DNA from: Teredinibacter sp. KSP-S5-2
GTDB taxonomy: Bacteria; Pseudomonadota; Gammaproteobacteria; Pseudomonadales; Cellvibrionaceae
Assembly: GCF_032773895.1 (NCBI RefSeq)
Contig: NZ_CP120416.1
Span: 2,974,001-3,038,000 of the forward strand
Reading direction: 5' to 3'
DNA length: 64,000 bases
Position numbers and translations under genes: made by a program. Positions 17,844 through 27,356 of this stretch are shown here, one piece after another. Below the pieces are notes generated by a model. That model searched no databases. It was not told where the DNA came from and was given only the letters and a program-made list of their open reading frames with translations. Position 1 is the first letter of the stretch. Every line of letters starts with the position of its first letter.

Positions 17844-19118
17844 TTAAAGTCGAATATCAGCGGCGTCTGAAGGTAGCACATATTTCAAATCGTATAAAAC
17901 ATGCTCAGCCTTACCATACGCACGAATAGCATCAGCCCCCATCTCAGCAAATTGTTTATGCGCAACCGCAAGGATTACCGCATCATAATCACCTTTTGCG
18001 GGTTCACTTATTGGCGTAATACCATACTCATGCTGCGCTTCTGCTGCATCCACCCACGGGTCACAGACATCAACGTCAACACCATAGTCTTGTAGCTCTG
18101 CAACGATATCCACCACTTTGGTGTTACGGATATCCGGGCAGTTTTCCTTAAAAGTCAAACCAAGCAACAATACTTTAGCCCCAGCCACATGAATTCGACG
18201 CTTAAGCATCGTTTTCACCAGCTCGCTAACGACATATTTACCCATATTATCGTTTAGACGGCGCCCTGAAAGAATGATCTCCGGGTTATAACCGATCGAT
18301 TGAGCTTTATGTGTAAGATAGTAAGGATCAACACCAATACAATGGCCGCCAACAAGACCGGGACGGAACGGCAAGAAATTCCACTTAGTTCCAGCTGCCT
18401 TCAAAACCTCTTCGGTATCAATGCCCAGTTTATTGAAGATAACCGCCAACTCGTTAATCAAACCGATATTAACGTCACGCTGCGTGTTTTCAATCACTTT
18501 TGCCGCTTCAGCAACTTTAATCGATGAGGCTTTATGGGTGCCCGCTGTAATGATAGAACGATATAGAGTGTCGACACCCTCTGCCACCTCTGGGGTTGAA
18601 CCTGAAGTCACTTTCAAAATATTGGTAACACGATGCTCTTTGTCACCCGGATTGATTCGCTCAGGGCTATAACCGCAGAAGAAATCTTCATTGAACTTAA
18701 GACCCGATACCCGCTCAAGAACCGGCACGCAGTCTTCTTCTGTTGCTCCAGGGTAAACCGTGGATTCATATATCACTACATCGCCTTTACTCAACACTTT
18801 ACCAATGGATTCACTGGCTTTAATCAAAGGTGTTAGGTCTGGTTGTCGATGCTCATTAATCGGTGTTGGCACAGTTACAATGTACACATTCGCTGCTTTA
18901 AGATCATCAAGTTCAGCTGTGTAACTCAATTTTTCTGCTTCAGCCAGCTCTTCATCACTTACTTCTAGCGTACTGTCATGCCCATCATTGAGCTCCTTAA
19001 GTCTAGCCGGATTAATATCAAAGCCTATCGTTTGATACTTTTTCCCAAATTCAACAGCCAAAGGCAGGCCCACATAGCCCATACCAATAACAGCAATCAC
19101 TGGATTAGCAAAGTCCAT
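17844..19118 (-). CDS. tviB: UDP-N-acetylhexosamine 6-dehydrogenase, WbpO/TviB type
   Basis: About 424 residues. The NAD-binding [19 protein letters not shown] is at the N-terminus, [13 protein letters not shown] in the middle, and the catalytic region [22 protein letters not shown] holds the essential Cys. This subgroup oxidises UDP-GlcNAc or UDP-GalNAc to the uronic acid with two NAD. The ATG at 19118 has AAGGA six bases upstream, better placed than a GTG one codon earlier. It is the first gene of the polysaccharide locus, preceded by the rpsA terminator, so its promoter should lie in 19119-19260, where no convincing -35/-10 pair was found. Confidence 0.92.
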   Translation of the reverse strand: MDFANPVIAVIGMGYVGLPLAVEFGKKYQTIGFDINPARLKELNDGHDSTLEVSDEELAEAEKLSYTAELDDLKAANVYIVTVPTPINEHRQPDLTPLIKASESIGKVLSKGDVVIYESTVYPGATEEDCVPVLERVSGLKFNEDFFCGYSPERINPGDKEHRVTNILKVTSGSTPEVAEGVDTLYRSIITAGTHKASSIKVAEAAKVIENTQRDVNIGLINELAVIFNKLGIDTEEVLKAAGTKWNFLPFRPGLVGGHCIGVDPYYLTHKAQSIGYNPEIILSGRRLNDNMGKYVVSELVKTMLKRRIHVAGAKVLLLGLTFKENCPDIRNTKVVDIVAELQDYGVDVDVCDPWVDAAEAQHEYGITPISEPAKGDYDAVILAVAHKQFAEMGADAIRAYGKAEHVLYDLKYVLPSDAADIRL

Positions 19119-19261
19119 CACTTTTCCTTACATAGTCAAAACAGTTTTGAATGAGAACACCAGAGCTAGGTCGCTAAGTGTTTGATATCGTTTGAGTTCG
19201 CCATTTTACACAACTAAACGCAATAAGTTTTAAGAATCACAGTTTCGTGCGCAAAACTCAT

Positions 19262-19289
19262 AAAAAAAGCGGCTTAGGTAGCCGCTTTT
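19262..19289 (-). terminator. rpsA intrinsic terminator
   Basis: A 7-bp AGCGGCT/AGCCGCT stem with a five-base loop is followed on the minus strand by seven T residues and lies about 40 bases past the rpsA stop. A T run on the other side would make it partly bidirectional. It separates rpsA from the polysaccharide genes. Confidence 0.85.
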
Positions 19290-19328
19290 CTTGATTTACA
19301 TAGGCATACAGCTTAGAAAACCACCAAA

Positions 19329-21014
19329 TTATTGATTTTCCTGGCTATCGATTTGCGCCTTAATCAGGTCACCAATCGTTGCTGGAGCAGCTTGCTCAGC
19401 CTGCTTAGCTGAATGCTCTTTAATCGCAGCCTTCTCTTCATCAACATCTTTCGCTTTAACACTCAAGATAAGTGCACGGTTTTTGCGATCAACGTTAGTA
19501 ATCTTGGCTTCAACTTCGTCACCTTCTTTAAGTACGTTACGGGCGTCTTCCACCTTATCACGACTCAAATCAGACGCTTTCAACGTTGCTTCAACGTCAT
19601 CAGCTAAAGTGATAACAGCTTCTTTCGCATCAACAGACTTAACGATACCCTTAACGATAGCGCCCTTGTCGTTTTCAGCAACATAAGCAGAGAAAGGATC
19701 TTCTTCAAGCTGTTTAACGCCTAGAGAGATACGCTCACGCTCTGGATCGATGGCAAGAACAACCGTTTCAAGCTCATCACCTTTCTTGAATTTGCGAACC
19801 GCTTCTTCACCGGCTTCGTTCCAAGAAATATCGGACAAGTGAACTAGACCGTCGATACCACCCTCAAGACCAATGAAGATACCGAAGTCAGTAATAGACT
19901 TGATCTTACCAGAGATCTTGTCACCTTTGCTGTACTGGGAAGAGAATGAATCCCATGGATTTTCTTGACATTGCTTGATACCAAGAGAAATACGACGACG
20001 CTCTTCGTCGATATCCAGGATCATAACCTCAACCTCATCACCTAGGTTAACAACCTTGGATGGGTGAATGTTTTTGTTAGTCCAATCCATTTCAGATACG
20101 TGAACAAGACCTTCAACGCCTTCTTCGATTTCAGCAAAGCAGCCGTAATCGGTAAGATTAGTGATCTTAGCTTTAACTTTCGCACCTTCTGGGTAACGAC
20201 TAGTGATAGACGCCCATGGATCTTCACCAAGCTGTTTCAAGCCTAGGGATACGCGGTTACGGTCACGGTCAAACTTAAGCACTTTAACGTCGATTTCATC
20301 GCCAACATTAACGATTTCACTTGGGTGCTTAATACGCTTCCAAGCCATGTCAGTGATATGAAGAAGACCATCAACACCACCAAGATCAACGAAGGCACCG
20401 TAGTCAGTAAGGTTTTTAACCACGCCTTTAACAGCCATACCTTCTTGCAGGCTAGCCAACAACTCTTCACGCTCTTCGGAGTTGGATTGCTCCATAACAG
20501 CACGACGAGATACAACAACATTATTACGCTTCTGATCAAGCTTAATAACTTTAAACTCAAGCTCTTTGCCTTCAAGGTGAACAGTCTCACGAACTGGACG
20601 CACATCAACCAGAGAACCTGGTAGGAAGGCACGAATGCCTGCAACGTCAACAGTGAAACCACCTTTAACCTTACCATTGATAAGGCCGGTAACAACTTCT
20701 TCAGCTTCATGAGCAGCTTCAAGAACTTTCCAAGCTTCTGCACGCTTAGCTTTTTCACGAGAAAGGCGAGTTTCACCGAAACCATCTTCAACAGTTTCCA
20801 ATGCAACCTGAACTTCATCACCTACATTTAGGCTTAGTTCACCTTTTTCGTTAAGGAATTGGGAGGCGGGAATAACACCCTCAGATTTCAGACCTGCGTG
20901 AACTGTAACCCAGTCCTGGTCTACATCGATAACAACGCCTGTAACAATGGTTCCAGGAACCATATCGACGGTTTTTAAACTTTCTTCAAAGAGTTCTGCA
21001 AAGCTTTCGCTCAT
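19329..21014 (-). CDS. rpsA: 30S ribosomal protein S1
   Basis: The product (561 residues, usual length) begins [12 protein letters not shown] and contains six S1 OB-fold repeats, visible from recurring blocks such as [37 protein letters not shown] and [20 protein letters not shown]1 binds the 30S subunit and melts mRNA leaders. The ATG at 21014 is the canonical start; thirteen codons upstream of it are open but not S1-like. Its upstream partner genes here are lapA and lapB, and downstream transcription ends at the strong hairpin at 19262-19289. Confidence 0.97.
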   Translation of the reverse strand: MSESFAELFEESLKTVDMVPGTIVTGVVIDVDQDWVTVHAGLKSEGVIPASQFLNEKGELSLNVGDEVQVALETVEDGFGETRLSREKAKRAEAWKVLEAAHEAEEVVTGLINGKVKGGFTVDVAGIRAFLPGSLVDVRPVRETVHLEGKELEFKVIKLDQKRNNVVVSRRAVMEQSNSEEREELLASLQEGMAVKGVVKNLTDYGAFVDLGGVDGLLHITDMAWKRIKHPSEIVNVGDEIDVKVLKFDRDRNRVSLGLKQLGEDPWASITSRYPEGAKVKAKITNLTDYGCFAEIEEGVEGLVHVSEMDWTNKNIHPSKVVNLGDEVEVMILDIDEERRRISLGIKQCQENPWDSFSSQYSKGDKISGKIKSITDFGIFIGLEGGIDGLVHLSDISWNEAGEEAVRKFKKGDELETVVLAIDPERERISLGVKQLEEDPFSAYVAENDKGAIVKGIVKSVDAKEAVITLADDVEATLKASDLSRDKVEDARNVLKEGDEVEAKITNVDRKNRALILSVKAKDVDEEKAAIKEHSAKQAEQAAPATIGDLIKAQIDSQENQ

Positions 21015-21212
21015 TTGTTTACCTGTAATATATAGTCCGTGTTGCCAGAGCACGGGTCAGTTAACGTTACTAAAAATGGCGTCGAGCTGGCTAAAATCAC
21101 CCTTTTTAGCGAATCCAAGGGGTTAAAACATATACGACCGCTTGAAAGGCTGGCGAGGCTACCAGAAACAGGAGAGTAAAGCAATTAAAAACGGACAAAC
21201 GAATAGACTTAG
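21015..21212 (-). promoter_or_regulatory. rpsA leader/intergenic region with two stem-loops
   Basis: This 198-base stretch separates lapB from rpsA and holds no gene. Two hairpins are visible: CCGTG/CACGG at 21037-21055, just upstream of the start, and GCTAAAA/TTTTAGC at 21090-21110. S1 is known to autoregulate its own translation through structured leaders in gammaproteobacteria, so a role here is plausible but not shown. No clear -35/-10 pair was recognised. Confidence 0.4.
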
Positions 21213-22388
21213 TTAAACCTGAAAAACGGTTCCCCAATTCTTACAGCTCGGACACTGCCAATGCATGACCTCGCCCGAAAAACCACAACGAATGCACTGA
21301 TAGTGAAGAACAGAATCCAGTAGAGCCTGGATCGCCTCCAGGGTTTCTCTTGTGGGGTATTGAGAAATGATAGAAAGCAGGTTCTTATGAGTAAGAAGTT
21401 GCTGATGATTGTTCAATTGCTCAAACACATCAAACTGCAAACTGTCAAAATCAACATCATCCAACAGCGACAGAGCAATAATTTCTCGCAATAACGCCAA
21501 ATGCGAATACTCTTTATACAAGTCGATCAACGCATTCAAAAGCGTCTTTTTAAGTTGCAGCTTGCGATAGGACTCAACAAACTGGGCCAGCGCTTCCGGC
21601 AAGTATCGATCATCAATTTCGGGCACACGTTTTAACGTTGCAACCGAGTTCGCGTAATCTTGATCAACATAATATAGCTTTGCCTGCAGCAACAATGCCC
21701 TGGCACAGCGTTTGTCATATCGTTCAGCATTACGCAACCAACGTCTCGCCTGCTGCCAATCATTATGCGCCATAGCCTCTTCGGCAATCTCACAACTATA
21801 CTGCGCCTGCCGCTCGCGCCAGAGATCGGTTTTTGCCGAAAACTTACGCGTGGTTAACTGATCCGCCACATCAATGGCCGACAGCCACTCGCGCATATCC
21901 TGATAGACTTCCAGAAGATTTTTTAATGCCTTATCACGCAACTGCTTGCTGGCACCATTTTGCGCGGCCAACTCTTTGAATAGGGATTCCGCCCGATCCA
22001 GAAGACCTGAGCGCATGTAATCAACAGCAAGCTCCATCTGCGCTTCCAATGATTGCTTTTTGGAAAGGCTTGGACGTGCCAATAAGTTCTGATGCACCCG
22101 GATTGCCCGATCCACTTCACCACGACGTCGAAGCAAATTGCCCAGAGCCAAATGCGTTTCCAAAGTATCGGCATTGACTTCCAGGGCTGAAATAAAAGTG
22201 TCGATAGCCGCATCAGGCTGATCATTAAGAAGCTGAGTTAAACCTTGGTAATAACGTTTTTGCGGCCAATGGTATGCGGCGATCTTGGCTGACAAGCGTT
22301 TCATTTTTTTACGCTGGTAATAGCGGCCAAACTGAAAACCCGCAGCGATACCGATCAAAATTAAAATGAACAGCCCCAAATCCTGCAC
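21213..22388 (-). CDS. lapB: LapB (YciM) LPS assembly regulatory protein
   Basis: The 391-residue protein has one N-terminal membrane helix (residues 4-22), TPR repeats through the middle, and a C-terminal rubredoxin-type zinc site CIRCG...CPSCKNWG. In enterobacteria LapB controls LpxC degradation by FtsH and LPS assembly at the inner membrane. The GTG start at 22388 has AAGGGA seven bases upstream. It follows lapA with a three-base gap, and rpsA lies downstream, an arrangement different from E. coli, where lapAB precede pyrF. Confidence 0.93.
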   Translation of the reverse strand: MQDLGLFILILIGIAAGFQFGRYYQRKKMKRLSAKIAAYHWPQKRYYQGLTQLLNDQPDAAIDTFISALEVNADTLETHLALGNLLRRRGEVDRAIRVHQNLLARPSLSKKQSLEAQMELAVDYMRSGLLDRAESLFKELAAQNGASKQLRDKALKNLLEVYQDMREWLSAIDVADQLTTRKFSAKTDLWRERQAQYSCEIAEEAMAHNDWQQARRWLRNAERYDKRCARALLLQAKLYYVDQDYANSVATLKRVPEIDDRYLPEALAQFVESYRKLQLKKTLLNALIDLYKEYSHLALLREIIALSLLDDVDFDSLQFDVFEQLNNHQQLLTHKNLLSIISQYPTRETLEAIQALLDSVLHYQCIRCGFSGEVMHWQCPSCKNWGTVFQV

Positions 22389-22391
22389 GAG

Positions 22392-22697
22392 TTATCCCTT
22401 AGCCTGGCTCTGCTTTAATAAGGCCACTTCTTTCTGCGCTTTTCTAAGTGCATTACTTTTACGCCACCCTTTAGCCTGATCAGCGAAAAAACTGGTTAAA
22501 AAACCCAACATAAGCCCAAGACTCAAAAACACAGCTAGGTAGGAGCCCAAACTCAGCTCAGGCAATGGTATGCCCAACATCTGAGGCGCCACATCGCCGG
22601 GATTTTCAACGGCAACAAAGCCTCCCAACAAAAGCATGGCGATGCACCATAAAACCATCAAGAAAGCCCGGATCATTTTGATCAGTTTTCTTATCAT
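22392..22697 (-). CDS. lapA: LapA-domain inner membrane protein
   Basis: A 101-residue protein with two membrane helices (about residues 10-29 and 50-70) and a short cytoplasmic coiled coil, as in LapA/YciS (DUF1049). LapA works with LapB in coordinating LPS synthesis and transport. The start ATG at 22697 directly abuts the cmk stop codon, and lapB follows three bases after its own stop. Confidence 0.88.
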   Translation of the reverse strand: MIRKLIKMIRAFLMVLWCIAMLLLGGFVAVENPGDVAPQMLGIPLPELSLGSYLAVFLSLGLMLGFLTSFFADQAKGWRKSNALRKAQKEVALLKQSQAKG

Positions 22698-23390
22698 CTA
22701 TCCCCTCACAGAACTGGAATCAAATGCCCTATTAGCCAGAGCCATTATTTGCTGACAAACCTGCTCAATACTCAATTCTGTTGAGTCAATCGTCACCGCA
22801 TCGACCGCCGGCTTTAACGGAGCAACTGCGCGATTTGCATCCTGATAATCTCTTTGTTCAATGTCGGACAAAATCTTCTTGTAATCGACATCCTTCGCAC
22901 CAGACTCTTCCAATTGTAGAACGCGCCTTTTAGCTCGCTCTGCAGCAGTTGCCGTTAGAAAGACTTTAACTTGGGCATTGGGAAAAACAACCGTTCCCAT
23001 GTCTCGACCATCTGCCACTAACCCTTGCGCCATAGCAAAAGCTCTCTGTCGCTCTAATAGGGCATCACGCACCGAGTTATGTGCCGCAACCTTGGATGCA
23101 GCCATTCCAATTCGTTCTTGTCGAATGGCTTGAGTAACGTCCTCACCACCCAACAAAATAACCAACTCTTGCTGCTGGATAATAAATTCAACATCCAGGT
23201 TCGCTGCGATAACCGCCACCTCGACTTCGTTCCCAAGATCAACACCTGCACCCAACGCGGCTAAACCCGTGAGTCGATATAGAGAACCACTATCGAGTAT
23301 ATGAAACCCTGTCCGCTCTGCGACCAATCTGGCGATAGTGCCTTTTCCAGCACCACTGGGACCATCAATTGTAATAACTGGATGCATCAT
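22698..23390 (-). CDS. cmk: Cytidylate kinase
   Basis: The 230-residue enzyme starts [21 protein letters not shown], with the P-loop GPSGAGKGT, and contains [15 protein letters not shown] and [11 protein letters not shown] typical of CMP kinase. It phosphorylates CMP and dCMP. The first ATG overlaps the pyrF stop in an ATGA junction, so translation is likely coupled to pyrF. A second ATG follows immediately and could also serve as start. Confidence 0.96.
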   Translation of the reverse strand: MMHPVITIDGPSGAGKGTIARLVAERTGFHILDSGSLYRLTGLAALGAGVDLGNEVEVAVIAANLDVEFIIQQQELVILLGGEDVTQAIRQERIGMAASKVAAHNSVRDALLERQRAFAMAQGLVADGRDMGTVVFPNAQVKVFLTATAAERAKRRVLQLEESGAKDVDYKKILSDIEQRDYQDANRAVAPLKPAVDAVTIDSTELSIEQVCQQIMALANRAFDSSSVRG

Positions 23391-24097
23391 AAACCTTGAA
23401 TTGATTGGCTAATTTGCAGACAAACTTCCGCTGGAACAGTCGCCTGAGTAATAGGTCTTCCGACCACGATGTAGTCACTGCCGGATTGAATCGCCTGCTC
23501 TGGAGTCATGATTCGTTTCTGATCACCAATATCAGCACCCTGAGGTCGAATTCCTGGAGTGATACAAAGAAAATCCATGCCACAATGCGCCTTTATCAGC
23601 TCCAATTCCTGAGCAGAACAAACCACGCCATCCAACCCCGATTGCTTAGCCAACATAGACAAACGCTTTACCTGATCACGCGGTTCGATAGTTAATCCCA
23701 CACCAGCCAAATCGCTTGCATCCATGCTTGTCAGCACTGTCACCGCAATAAGCAGGGGCTTATGAGTGGATTGTTCGATTGCTTCCCTGGCAGCAAGCAT
23801 CATTCTTTCACCGCCAGAAGCATGGACATTGACCATCCAGACACCCAACTCCGCCGCAGCTTTAACCGCTTTCGCAACCGTATTGGGGATATCGTGGAAT
23901 TTCAGATCCAAAAAAATATCGAACCCCTTCCCTTGCAGCTTTTCCACCAGTTGAGGACCACAGGAAACAAAGAGCTCTTTTCCCACCTTTAAGCGGCAGG
24001 TACTTGGATCAAGTTGATCGACTAATTGAAGACAGGACTTTTCGCAATCGAAGTCTAGAGCTACCAATAATCGGGAGCCATGAGAAAGGTTTGTCAT
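23387..24097 (-). CDS. pyrF: Orotidine 5'-phosphate decarboxylase
   Basis: The product starts [17 protein letters not shown] and carries the catalytic [17 protein letters not shown], whose D-K-D triad decarboxylates OMP to UMP, and the phosphate-binding [12 protein letters not shown]. The ATG at 24097 was preferred over one six codons upstream, because family members begin at this point and CAGAGAT lies before it. It heads a run pyrF-cmk-lapA-lapB-rpsA, all joined by overlaps or short gaps apart from the rpsA leader. Confidence 0.96.
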   Translation of the reverse strand: MTNLSHGSRLLVALDFDCEKSCLQLVDQLDPSTCRLKVGKELFVSCGPQLVEKLQGKGFDIFLDLKFHDIPNTVAKAVKAAAELGVWMVNVHASGGERMMLAAREAIEQSTHKPLLIAVTVLTSMDASDLAGVGLTIEPRDQVKRLSMLAKQSGLDGVVCSAQELELIKAHCGMDFLCITPGIRPQGADIGDQKRIMTPEQAIQSGSDYIVVGRPITQATVPAEVCLQISQSIQGL

Positions 24098-24140
24098 AGA
24101 TATCTCTGAACACATTTAAACTGTTGTATAGCCATAAATG

Positions 24141-24175
24141 ACTAAATAACGACTGCCAGAAGCCCCGGCAATCGT
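24141..24175 (-). terminator. Possible weak terminator downstream of the ComEA-like gene
   Basis: On the minus strand CGATTGCC pairs with GGCAGTCG (seven of eight) and is followed by TTATTTAG. The T run is interrupted, so this is tentative. Confidence 0.3.
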
Positions 24176-24236
24176 TTCAGAGAGTTTAGCATTTATCTTT
24201 CTCGGACAATACCGTGAAAGAAACCACAGAAGTAGA

Positions 24237-24587
24237 CTAAAGAGTGATCAACGCTCGATTCTTTTTAATAGTCGACTCACCAATACCCTTCACTTCAGTA
24301 AGCTGATCAATAGACGTGAACTTACCATTCGCTTCTCGCCACTCTACGATCGCCTGAGCCTTTTTGAGACCAATCCCCTTAAGCGAAGCAGCAAGTGTTT
24401 CTGCATCCGCTTTATTAATGCTGACTTTTTGGATTGAAATCTCAGCAGGAGAGCTGCTCTTGGGTTTACCTGCAGCCAAAGCATCTGAACCAGCAAATAA
24501 TAATAGAGCAACGGAAAATGCCGTTAGCGTTTGCAGCAGTTTTTTTGAGATTTGAAAAAATGAAAAGTTTGATTTGAAATTATCCAT
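24237..24587 (-). CDS. ComEA-like helix-hairpin-helix DNA-binding protein
   Basis: A 116-residue protein with an N-terminal signal peptide or anchor (hydrophobic TAFSVALLLFAGSDALAA, residues 22-39) and a C-terminal helix-hairpin-helix pair: VSINKADAETLAASLKGIGLKKAQAIVEWR and FTSIDQLTEVKGIGESTIKK. ComEA proteins bind DNA in the periplasm during natural transformation; short versions like this one are widespread and may have other roles. The start has AAGGAAACAATT just before it. Confidence 0.85.
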   Translation of the reverse strand: MDNFKSNFSFFQISKKLLQTLTAFSVALLLFAGSDALAAGKPKSSSPAEISIQKVSINKADAETLAASLKGIGLKKAQAIVEWREANGKFTSIDQLTEVKGIGESTIKKNRALITL

Positions 24588-24670
24588 AATTGTTTCCTTT
24601 TTATTTATTATTTATCCCACTGACATATCCGATGCCAGTGAGATAATTCTGTCATAAAAAAGAAACGGAT

Positions 24671-24697
24671 AAAAAGACGAATACATTAATTCGTCTT
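24671..24697 (-). terminator. cysN intrinsic terminator
   Basis: A perfect 9-bp inverted repeat AAGACGAAT/ATTCGTCTT with a six-base loop is followed on the minus strand by a short T run. It lies about 20 bases after the cysN stop. Confidence 0.72.
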
Positions 24698-24717
24698 GTG
24701 AGATTTATCCTACAAAT

Positions 24718-26136
24718 TTACTTAAGCAGCTTGGAAAGGTCCTTCGCATCCCAGTGAGGGAAATGCTTGCGAATTAACGCATTCAGCTCCACTTCAAATT
24801 CAGAATACTGACCCGCCGTATAGGATGCTTCTTCAAGCGCCTCTGTCACCATGCCCGCACCAACCGTGATATTGGTTAAGCGATCGATAACAATAAAGGC
24901 GCCCGTTGCACGGTTTTTCTCGTAAACATCAACAGCGACATCTTGCTCAAGCTGAGCATTGGCAACAGCAATATCATTCAACTGCATATTACTGACCGAC
25001 GAATGTTCGAAGGTATTTACGTCAATTCGATAATCAATCTGTTCAAATACTCCGGGGGTCACTTTACTGGCGAACTTAAAGAAGTATTGCTTTCCAGGCT
25101 GCATTGGATCTTCCGACATCCACACAATGTTTGCCTTAACATGATTCGTCAGTGAAACTTTATCATTCACATGCACAATCATATCGCCACGACTGATATC
25201 CACTTCATTTTCTGTGGTTAAGGTAACAGCTTGCCCAACAAAGGCGTTTTCCAAATTGCCATCATAAGTAACAATTTCTTTAATTTTGCTGGTTTTTCCT
25301 GAAGGCAATACCTTAATCTCATCGCCAACACTGACAACACCAGATGCCACCGTACCGCAGAAACCGCGGAAATTCAGATGAGGCCGATTCACATACTGCA
25401 CAGGGAAGCGAAAATCGGTTACATTTTTGTCGCCGGCAATCTCGACGCTTTCCAAAATTTCCATCAGAGACTGGCCTTGGTACCAAGGCATATTTTCACT
25501 TTTGTTCACAACATTGTCGCCATCCAAGGCAGAAATAGGAACGAAGTACACGTCTTTTTGATTTAAGGTTTCAGACAGTTGCTGATAGTCATTTTTGATA
25601 GACTCAAATTTGGCTTCATCAAAATTCACCAAATCCATTTTATTAATCGCAACAACAATATGACGAATACCCAACAACGAGGTGATAAATGAATGACGAC
25701 GAGTTTGTGTCATAACACCATGTCGAGCATCAATCAAAATAATCGCTAAATCACTGGTCGATGCTCCGGTCGCCATATTTCGCGTGTACTGCTCATGCCC
25801 AGGGGTATCGGCAATAATAAATTTACGCTTTGAGGTGGAAAAATAACGATAGGCAACATCAATAGTAATGCCCTGCTCACGCTCAGCTTGCAAACCGTCA
25901 ACCAACAAAGCCAAATCCACTTTTTCACCGGTTGTACCGTGCTTAGCGGAATCGGATTCAATCGCCTGCAACTGGTCTTCATAAATCATTTTTGAATCGT
26001 GCAGCAAACGGCCAATCAATGTTGACTTACCATCATCCACACTACCGCAGGTCAAAAAACGTAACAATTCCTTCTGCTCATGTTCTGCCAAATAGGCATC
26101 AATATCTTTTTCGATCAGTTCTGATTGATGAGACAT
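24718..26136 (-). CDS. cysN: Sulfate adenylyltransferase subunit 1 (GTPase)
   Basis: This 472-residue elongation-factor-like GTPase has the P-loop [14 protein letters not shown] near residue 32, [12 protein letters not shown] near 112 and NKMDLVNF near 165. CysN uses GTP hydrolysis to drive the CysD-catalysed formation of APS from ATP and sulfate. There is no C-terminal APS-kinase domain; that activity is encoded separately by cysC at 29612-30205. The gene is 213 bases after cysD, and a terminator follows its stop. Confidence 0.96.
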   Translation of the reverse strand: MSHQSELIEKDIDAYLAEHEQKELLRFLTCGSVDDGKSTLIGRLLHDSKMIYEDQLQAIESDSAKHGTTGEKVDLALLVDGLQAEREQGITIDVAYRYFSTSKRKFIIADTPGHEQYTRNMATGASTSDLAIILIDARHGVMTQTRRHSFITSLLGIRHIVVAINKMDLVNFDEAKFESIKNDYQQLSETLNQKDVYFVPISALDGDNVVNKSENMPWYQGQSLMEILESVEIAGDKNVTDFRFPVQYVNRPHLNFRGFCGTVASGVVSVGDEIKVLPSGKTSKIKEIVTYDGNLENAFVGQAVTLTTENEVDISRGDMIVHVNDKVSLTNHVKANIVWMSEDPMQPGKQYFFKFASKVTPGVFEQIDYRIDVNTFEHSSVSNMQLNDIAVANAQLEQDVAVDVYEKNRATGAFIVIDRLTNITVGAGMVTEALEEASYTAGQYSEFEVELNALIRKHFPHWDAKDLSKLLK

Positions 26137-26349
26137 AATTAAATTCTTTTCGTTAGTAAACTCTTTCGAATCTTCTTGTTAACACTCGCTTCAGTTTTTG
26201 AAAGAGCAAGTGAAGATAAAATCTCGTATTTAGGAGTGTGGTGGCGCAGATCTGATTAGGCGAATTTCGTTGAACAAGTGGAGTTAATTCCAGTATAAAT
26301 GAGCATTCCGAAACGAAATTCAACGCCATCAGAGCAAGTAAACCAACTC
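26137..26349. repeat. cysD-cysN intergenic region with inverted repeat
   Basis: This 213-base gap has no gene. GAATTTCGTT at 26262-26271 is repeated in inverse orientation as AACGAAATTC at 26312-26321, a 10-bp perfect inverted repeat with a 40-base spacer. An imperfect hairpin also lies near 26185-26215 without a T run. Function unknown; the unusual gap within a normally tight operon is the only clue. Confidence 0.35.
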
Positions 26350-27261
26350 CTAGAAGTAACCTTCTTGCTTCTTCTTCTCCATCGACCCCGCACTATCATG
26401 ATCGATAACACGCCCCTGACGCTCAGAGGTTTTGGTCAACAGCATTTCCTGAATAATTTCTGGCAAGGTTGTCGCTTCGGATTCCACCGCACCTGTTAAC
26501 GGGTAACAGCCAAGTGTTCTGAAACGCACCATTTTTTCCTGAATTTCTTCACCTTCTTCGATAGGCATACGGTCATCATCGACCATAATAAGCACGCCAT
26601 CGCGCTCAACAACCGGGCGTTTGTCCGCAAAATATAAAGGAACAATAGGAATACTTTCCAAGTGAATATATTGCCAGATATCTAATTCGGTCCAGTTAGA
26701 AAGCGGAAATACTCGGATGCTCTCCCCTTTGTCCACTTTACTGTTGTATAGATTCCACAACTCTGGACGTTGGTTTTTTGGGTCCCAGCGGTGATTTTTA
26801 TCACGGAAAGAATACACGCGCTCTTTTGCTCGTGATTTTTCTTCATCCCGACGAGCGCCACCAAAAGCAGCATCAAAACCGTATTTGTCTAACGCCTGTT
26901 TAAGGGATTGGGTTTTCATAATATCCGTATGCTTGGCACTACCATGTACAAATGGGCTAATACCCTGAGCTACACCTTCCTGGTTGATATGTACAATCAG
27001 ATCCCATCCCAGATCACGAATTCTCTGCTCACGGAACTCGATCATCTCTTTAAATTTCCAGGTAGTATCAACATGCATTAGCGGAAATGGTGGTTTACCA
27101 GGGGCAAAGGCTTTCATTGCCAAGTGCATCATTACCGCGGAATCTTTACCTATGGAGTAAAGCATTACGGGGTTATCAAACTCTGCAGCTACTTCACGGA
27201 TAATGTGAATGCTCTCAGCTTCCAGCTGCTTTAGATGAGTCATTGAATACTCATTTGTCAT
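26350..27261 (-). CDS. cysD: Sulfate adenylyltransferase subunit 2
   Basis: About 303 residues. The family motif [19 protein letters not shown] is near the start, then the PP-loop [28 protein letters not shown] and the C-terminal [16 protein letters not shown]. CysD adenylylates sulfate with ATP to give APS, powered by the CysN GTPase. The ATG at 27261 is preferred over a TTG two codons upstream; a further ATG six codons downstream is possible. A predicted promoter and 5' hairpin precede it, so cysDN is probably its own transcript. Confidence 0.95.
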   Translation of the reverse strand: MTNEYSMTHLKQLEAESIHIIREVAAEFDNPVMLYSIGKDSAVMMHLAMKAFAPGKPPFPLMHVDTTWKFKEMIEFREQRIRDLGWDLIVHINQEGVAQGISPFVHGSAKHTDIMKTQSLKQALDKYGFDAAFGGARRDEEKSRAKERVYSFRDKNHRWDPKNQRPELWNLYNSKVDKGESIRVFPLSNWTELDIWQYIHLESIPIVPLYFADKRPVVERDGVLIMVDDDRMPIEEGEEIQEKMVRFRTLGCYPLTGAVESEATTLPEIIQEMLLTKTSERQGRVIDHDSAGSMEKKKQEGYF

Positions 27262-27295
27262 ATTCAAACCAACCTGTCATTTTGTGTTAAACAAT

Positions 27296-27326
27296 CCGTT
27301 TGCGACCTTTGTAAGGACACAAACGG
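27296..27326 (-). promoter_or_regulatory. Stem-loop at the predicted 5' end of the cysDN mRNA
   Basis: On the minus strand two 14-base arms pair at 13 positions (one G-T wobble, one further mismatch) around a three-base ACA loop, built on outer CCGTTTG/CAAACGG and inner CCTT/AAGG. The stem begins at about the expected transcription start and lacks a T run, so it is not a clear terminator. It may stabilise or regulate the mRNA. Confidence 0.5.
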
Positions 27327-27331
27327 GCGGC

Positions 27332-27337
27332 ATTATA
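27332..27337 (-). promoter_or_regulatory. Predicted -10 element of the cysDN promoter
   Basis: A perfect TATAAT lies in the aroA-cysD gap about 70 bases upstream of the cysD start, with a transcription start expected near 27325. No good -35 hexamer is spaced correctly, which would fit an activator-dependent promoter, CysB being the usual activator of sulfur genes (inference). Confidence 0.45.
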
Positions 27338-27356
27338 TTCGGGATTTACTCAAATG

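Noticed and set aside
20243-20821. Long open frame (192 codons) inside rpsA in another frame
   Set aside because: It lies wholly inside the S1 gene, shows no domain pattern, is rich in Lys, Leu and Val from frame-shifted repeats, and has no supporting context.
24618-24640. Hairpin CACTG/CAGTG upstream of the ComEA-like gene
   Set aside because: One mismatch and no T run; too weak to call as a terminator or regulatory element.
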